Of a stretch of DNA of 8,534 nucleotides, positions 5,644 through 8,534 are shown piece by piece. This DNA comes from Candidatus Neoanaerotignum tabaqchaliae (GTDB taxonomy: Bacteria; Bacillota; Clostridia; Lachnospirales; Anaerotignaceae). The stretch covers positions 1-8,534 of the forward strand of contig CAJFUS010000143.1 of the NCBI GenBank assembly GCA_904420235.1. Direction: 5' to 3'. Both the position numbers and the translations under genes were made by a program. The notes under the pieces are model-generated. The model saw only the letters and a program-made list of their open reading frames with translations, did no database searches and had not been told where the DNA came from. Within the stretch, counting starts at the first letter, position 1. Every line of letters begins with the position of its first letter.

Positions 5644-5774
5644 ATGTTCCCAATAACTCTGTTTCGCCTGCTTTGCCCGTTACACTTGTGAAATTCTCAA
5701 CGTCTCCAAACTGCCTTCCGTTAAACAAAACACGCCGGAGTTTATATATTATTTTCGCCCAAAAATATAAAATA

Positions 5775-5799
5775 TATGCTATACTGTTTTATACTGTAA
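5775..5799 (+). promoter_or_regulatory. Extended -10 promoter of the radical SAM-nth pair
   Basis: TGC-TATACT at 5777-5785 is an extended -10 box with no clear -35. It sits 39 nt before the TTG start. A near-copy follows at once: TATACTGTTT (5780-5789) then TATACTGTAA (5790-5799), a direct repeat that may provide a second -10 or a binding site for a regulator. Confidence 0.6.
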
Positions 5800-5823
5800 A
5801 TTTATAAACAAGCGGTGATTAAA

Positions 5824-7572
5824 TTGAAAACTCTTCTTACGGCTCTCAACGCCAAATACATACATTCCTCATTGGCCATAAGGTCAATTTCGGCCTACTG
5901 CGCTCTTTACGGAAAGAAAGCGGAAACGGCCGAATTCACAATAAACAACAGCAAAGAACTTATAATAAGGGAGATATTTAAAATACGCCCCGACGTTATA
6001 GGTTTTTCATGCTATATATGGAACATAGACATGATTTTGGAAATATCCTCCTCCATTAAAAAAATACTGCCCCACACATTCATATTTCTCGGCGGGCCGG
6101 AGGTCAGCTTCAGCGGAGATGATATTTTAAAAAACAACGGCTTTATAGACCTAATTATTAAAGGCGAGGGCGAAAAAACAGTCCTTTCCCTTTTAAATCG
6201 TATTGAAGATGGAGAAAAAAACTTTTGCGGCATACCCGGCGTAACTTTTCGTAATAAGGGTCAAATTATGTCCTCTCCCCCTGCCGAACCCATGGACCTT
6301 AACCATATACCTTTCCCCTATAACAATATTGAGGAAATGGAAAACCGCATAATATATTACGAGTCCCAAAGAGGCTGTCCCTATAACTGCGGCTTTTGTC
6401 TGTCCTCCATTGACGGAAAGCCTCGGTTTCTGTCTAATGACAGAATAAAAGCGGATTTGGACTTTTTCATTAAAAACAATGTTAAGCAGGTTAAGTTTGT
6501 GGACAGGACATTCAACTGCAACAAAAGCCATGCCCGTTTTATATGGGAATACATAATGAGAAATGACAACGGAAAAACAAATTTTCACATGGAAATTGAG
6601 GCTCATGCCCTTAATGACGACGACATTGATTTTCTTAAAAACGCAAGAAAAGGTCTTTTCCAATTTGAGATAGGCGTTCAGTCCACCAACACAAAAACCC
6701 TTGGGGCCGTTTCGCGAAACGCCGATTTTGAGACAATAAAGCGGAAAGTCAACAAGATAAAGGCCGCAAAAAACATACACGTTCATCTTGACCTTATAGC
6801 CGGACTGCCCTTTGAGGACTATGCCTCATTTAAAAAATCCTTCAACGATGTGTACTCACTGCGTCCGGAGCAGCTTCAGCTTGGATTTTTAAAGCTACTT
6901 AAAGGTTCAGCCCTAAGGCGCGACGCCCAAAAGCATGGTATAGTTTATAATGAAAAAGCCCCTTACGAGGTGCTTTTCACAAGGGAAATGCCCTTTGAGG
7001 ACATGCTTAGGCTTAAGGCCATAGAGGAAATGGTTGAAACCTATTATAACTCCTTTAAAATAATTACGGCGGAAAAATTTATTTCCTCCATGTTTCCAAG
7101 CGCCTTTGATTTTTACGAGGCCCTTGGCGAATACTGGGTATCCAACGGATTCCACGCCGTAAATCATAGCAAAAACCAGCTTTATGAGGTTCTTTTTAAC
7201 TTCTGCATTCAAAGCGGCTTAACTGCTGAAAATCAAAGTATAGCGGAACAGCTTATGCGTTTTGACTTGCTTTTAAGCGACAACATAAAAACTTTGCCGG
7301 CGTTTATGAAAGAGGACAACTCCGAGGAATTTAAGGCCATAAAGCGGGAGTTTTTTAACAGCGCTCAAAATCGTGAAAAATATCTGCCGGATTTTTCCGG
7401 CTTCACTTCGTCGCAGCTTTCAAGAATGTGCCGCGTCGAGCCTTTCCATATTGACGTAAAGGAATTTGCCGAAAGCGGCAGAATAATAAATAAAAAGACA
7501 TATATTCTTTATAACTATCAAAGTCGCGACATAATAACAAACCACGCCCAGAGCGTAAAAATTGACATATAA
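5824..7572 (+). CDS. B12-binding-domain radical SAM protein with DUF4080 C-terminus
   Basis: The 582-aa product has three parts. Residues 1-130 form a Rossmann-like cobalamin-binding-type domain (MKTLLTALNAKYIHSSLAIR; GFSCYIWN at 60-67; FLGGPEVSFSG at 88-98). I see no DxHxxG motif, so cobalamin binding is not assured. The radical SAM core (about 175-370) carries RGCPYNCGFC with the cluster cysteines C185, C189 and C192, and later EIGVQS (282-287) and HLDLIAGLPFED (321-332). The C-terminal region (about 375-570) matches the DUF4080 type found in this family. Substrate unknown. The start is the TTG at 5824: GGTGAT, complementary to the 16S tail, lies four bases before it, and the usual family start is then the first residue. 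The GTG at 5815 has no ribosome binding site. nth follows after 20 nt. Confidence 0.88.
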   Translation: MKTLLTALNAKYIHSSLAIRSISAYCALYGKKAETAEFTINNSKELIIREIFKIRPDVIGFSCYIWNIDMILEISSSIKKILPHTFIFLGGPEVSFSGDDILKNNGFIDLIIKGEGEKTVLSLLNRIEDGEKNFCGIPGVTFRNKGQIMSSPPAEPMDLNHIPFPYNNIEEMENRIIYYESQRGCPYNCGFCLSSIDGKPRFLSNDRIKADLDFFIKNNVKQVKFVDRTFNCNKSHARFIWEYIMRNDNGKTNFHMEIEAHALNDDDIDFLKNARKGLFQFEIGVQSTNTKTLGAVSRNADFETIKRKVNKIKAAKNIHVHLDLIAGLPFEDYASFKKSFNDVYSLRPEQLQLGFLKLLKGSALRRDAQKHGIVYNEKAPYEVLFTREMPFEDMLRLKAIEEMVETYYNSFKIITAEKFISSMFPSAFDFYEALGEYWVSNGFHAVNHSKNQLYEVLFNFCIQSGLTAENQSIAEQLMRFDLLLSDNIKTLPAFMKEDNSEEFKAIKREFFNSAQNREKYLPDFSGFTSSQLSRMCRVEPFHIDVKEFAESGRIINKKTYILYNYQSRDIITNHAQSVKIDI

Positions 7573-7592
7573 CGGAGGGAAAATAATTAAAA

Positions 7593-8234
7593 ATGGAACA
7601 AAAGGAAAGAGTGCGGCAGATACTTGAGCTGCTCGACAAAGAATACGGGCCGGTAAAATGCTATCTTAACCACCAAAACGCGTGGCAGCTGCTTATAGCC
7701 ACTATATTAAGCGCCCAGTGCACCGACGACAGGGTAAACATGGTTACGGAAGAGCTTTTTAAAAAATATAAAACCATAAAAGACTTTGCCGAGGCCAGTC
7801 AGCAGGAATTGGAAAATGACATACGTTCAACGGGATTTTTCAGAAACAAGGCCAAAAACATAATAGCCTGCTGTCAAAGCCTTTTAACCAACTACAACGG
7901 ACAGGTTCCAAGCGATATAGACGCCCTTACAAGCCTTGCCGGCGTTGGAAGAAAAACCGCCAATGTTGTTAGGGGCAACATATACGGCATACCAAGCATT
8001 GTTGTTGACACTCATGTAAAAAGAATAACAAATCTTTTGGGCCTTACAAAAAGCCAAGACCCCGTTAAAATAGAGCACGAGCTTATGGAGATACTTCCAG
8101 AGGACCACTGGATAAGCTACAACACTCAAATAATAGCCTTGGGAAGAAAAATATGCATAGCCAGAAGGCCGAAATGCGGAGAGTGCTTTTTATCCCACCT
8201 TTGCCCTCATTTTACGCCGGGAATAGACCAATAA
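7593..8234 (+). CDS. nth: Endonuclease III (DNA glycosylase/AP lyase)
   Basis: This 213-aa protein removes oxidised pyrimidines and nicks abasic sites in base excision repair. All key elements are present: the helix-hairpin-helix LAGVGRKTANVV (115-126) with catalytic Lys121, the catalytic Asp139 in VVDTH (137-141), and a complete 4Fe-4S ligand set C188-x6-C195-x2-C198-x5-C204. The length is normal for bacterial Nth. The start is the ATG at 7593; the GGAGGG at 7574-7579 is 13 nt away, longer than ideal, but an in-frame stop at 7584 excludes earlier starts. It lies 20 nt after the radical SAM gene and is probably cotranscribed. By hand count 19 of its 20 Ile codons are ATA and 12 of 21 Leu codons are CTT. 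Confidence 0.97.
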   Translation: MEQKERVRQILELLDKEYGPVKCYLNHQNAWQLLIATILSAQCTDDRVNMVTEELFKKYKTIKDFAEASQQELENDIRSTGFFRNKAKNIIACCQSLLTNYNGQVPSDIDALTSLAGVGRKTANVVRGNIYGIPSIVVDTHVKRITNLLGLTKSQDPVKIEHELMEILPEDHWISYNTQIIALGRKICIARRPKCGECFLSHLCPHFTPGIDQ

Positions 8235-8334
8235 CCACCACCCAAAAAATGGACAACAAAAACTCAATTTAAGAAAAGAAATTCAGTTCTCTTCAATTTA
8301 ATATTTAAAGACGTTTAACAATAAAAGCGCATAA

Positions 8335-8386
8335 AACAGCGGGCTCTTATAAAAATCTAAGCCCGCTGTTAATTTATGTTTTTTAT
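8335..8386 (+). terminator. Strong, probably bidirectional terminator after nth
   Basis: An 11-bp perfect stem (AACAGCGGGCT at 8335-8345 with AGCCCGCTGTT at 8360-8370) closes a 14-nt loop. On the plus strand a T-rich stretch follows, with TTTTTT at 8379-8384, slightly displaced. On the minus strand TTTTAT follows the stem directly, so it may also stop transcripts arriving from the right. It lies 100 nt after the nth stop; 8235-8334 in between holds nothing else I can identify. Confidence 0.8.
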
Positions 8387-8429
8387 GCCAATGTTAAATA
8401 TTTCTTTCGCAGTTATAATGAATTTGTTC

Positions 8430-8474
8430 AGCGGAAACTTAATATCAGTTTTAAGTTAATAACAATCTTCCGCT
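8430..8474. repeat. Nested inverted repeats in the right-hand gene-free end
   Basis: AGCGGAA (8430-8436) is the reverse complement of TTCCGCT (8468-8474). Almost inside it, AACTTAA (8436-8442) pairs with TTAAGTT (8451-8457) around an 8-nt loop; the arms share base 8436. The surroundings (8387-8534) are AT-rich with no supportable gene. It may be an RNA structure or an operator upstream of something beyond the window. Confidence 0.3.
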
Positions 8475-8534
8475 AAGTTAATTTATATTTAATGAAAAAT
8501 AACTTTTCACATTTACTGATTGTTAACGTCAATT

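Noticed and set aside
5644..5760. Riboswitch upstream of the TauE/SafE genes
   Set aside because: The minus strand has purine-rich words such as GGGCAAAG and GGCGAAA, but I could not match a known aptamer core or build a supported multi-stem fold, and the best promoter lies downstream of it.
5815..5823. GTG start for the radical SAM protein
   Set aside because: There is no ribosome binding site before it, whereas GGTGAT sits just before the TTG at 5824, which gives the usual family N-terminus.
1..8534. CRISPR array
   Set aside because: Because of the CARF protein I looked for regularly spaced direct repeats in all intergenic regions and found none.

Overview
The window looks like a chromosomal segment of a spore-forming, anaerobic-type Firmicute of class Clostridia. 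It has moderate GC, strong Shine-Dalgarno sequences, a GerW/YtfJ-type spore protein beside a DUF2953 protein, and a tRNA without an encoded CCA. By hand count of the nth gene, 19 of 20 Ile codons are ATA and 12 of 21 Leu codons are CTT, a distinctive codon bias. A Lachnospirales-like host is my inference, not something the sequence proves.

Left part (1-2283, all minus strand). A tRNA-Leu with anticodon AAG has its own consensus promoter. A 415-bp gene-free stretch with an 11-bp inverted repeat follows, then a convincing hairpin terminator, then a 400-aa CARF-plus-PD-(D/E)xK protein of the Card1/Can2 (DUF1887) family. Upstream of it lies a degenerate reading frame of about 150 codons, with one frameshift, one internal stop and foreign-looking codon use. 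No CRISPR array, Cas10 or other cas gene is in the window, so the CARF nuclease is an orphan here.

Middle part (2284-5592, all minus strand). A tight cluster starts from an extended -10 promoter near 4835: an unrecognised 102-aa protein, a DUF1461/TIGR01906 membrane protein (overlapping start/stop), a DUF2953 membrane protein with an unusually long charged linker (1-nt gap), and GerW/YtfJ (71-nt gap containing a hairpin). Upstream is a two-gene TauE/SafE unit in which each gene encodes only half of the usual permease, joined by an ATGA overlap.

Right part (5593-8534). A divergent promoter region separates the permease genes from a plus-strand pair: a B12-binding-type radical SAM protein with a DUF4080 C-terminus, then endonuclease III (nth). 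A strong, probably bidirectional terminator follows, and then about 160 bp of gene-free AT-rich sequence.

The most interesting items are the orphan CARF nuclease with Ser at the usual acidic position of its ExK motif, the A34 tRNA-Leu matched to CTT-rich genes, and the split permease. I did not find a clear new multi-gene system.
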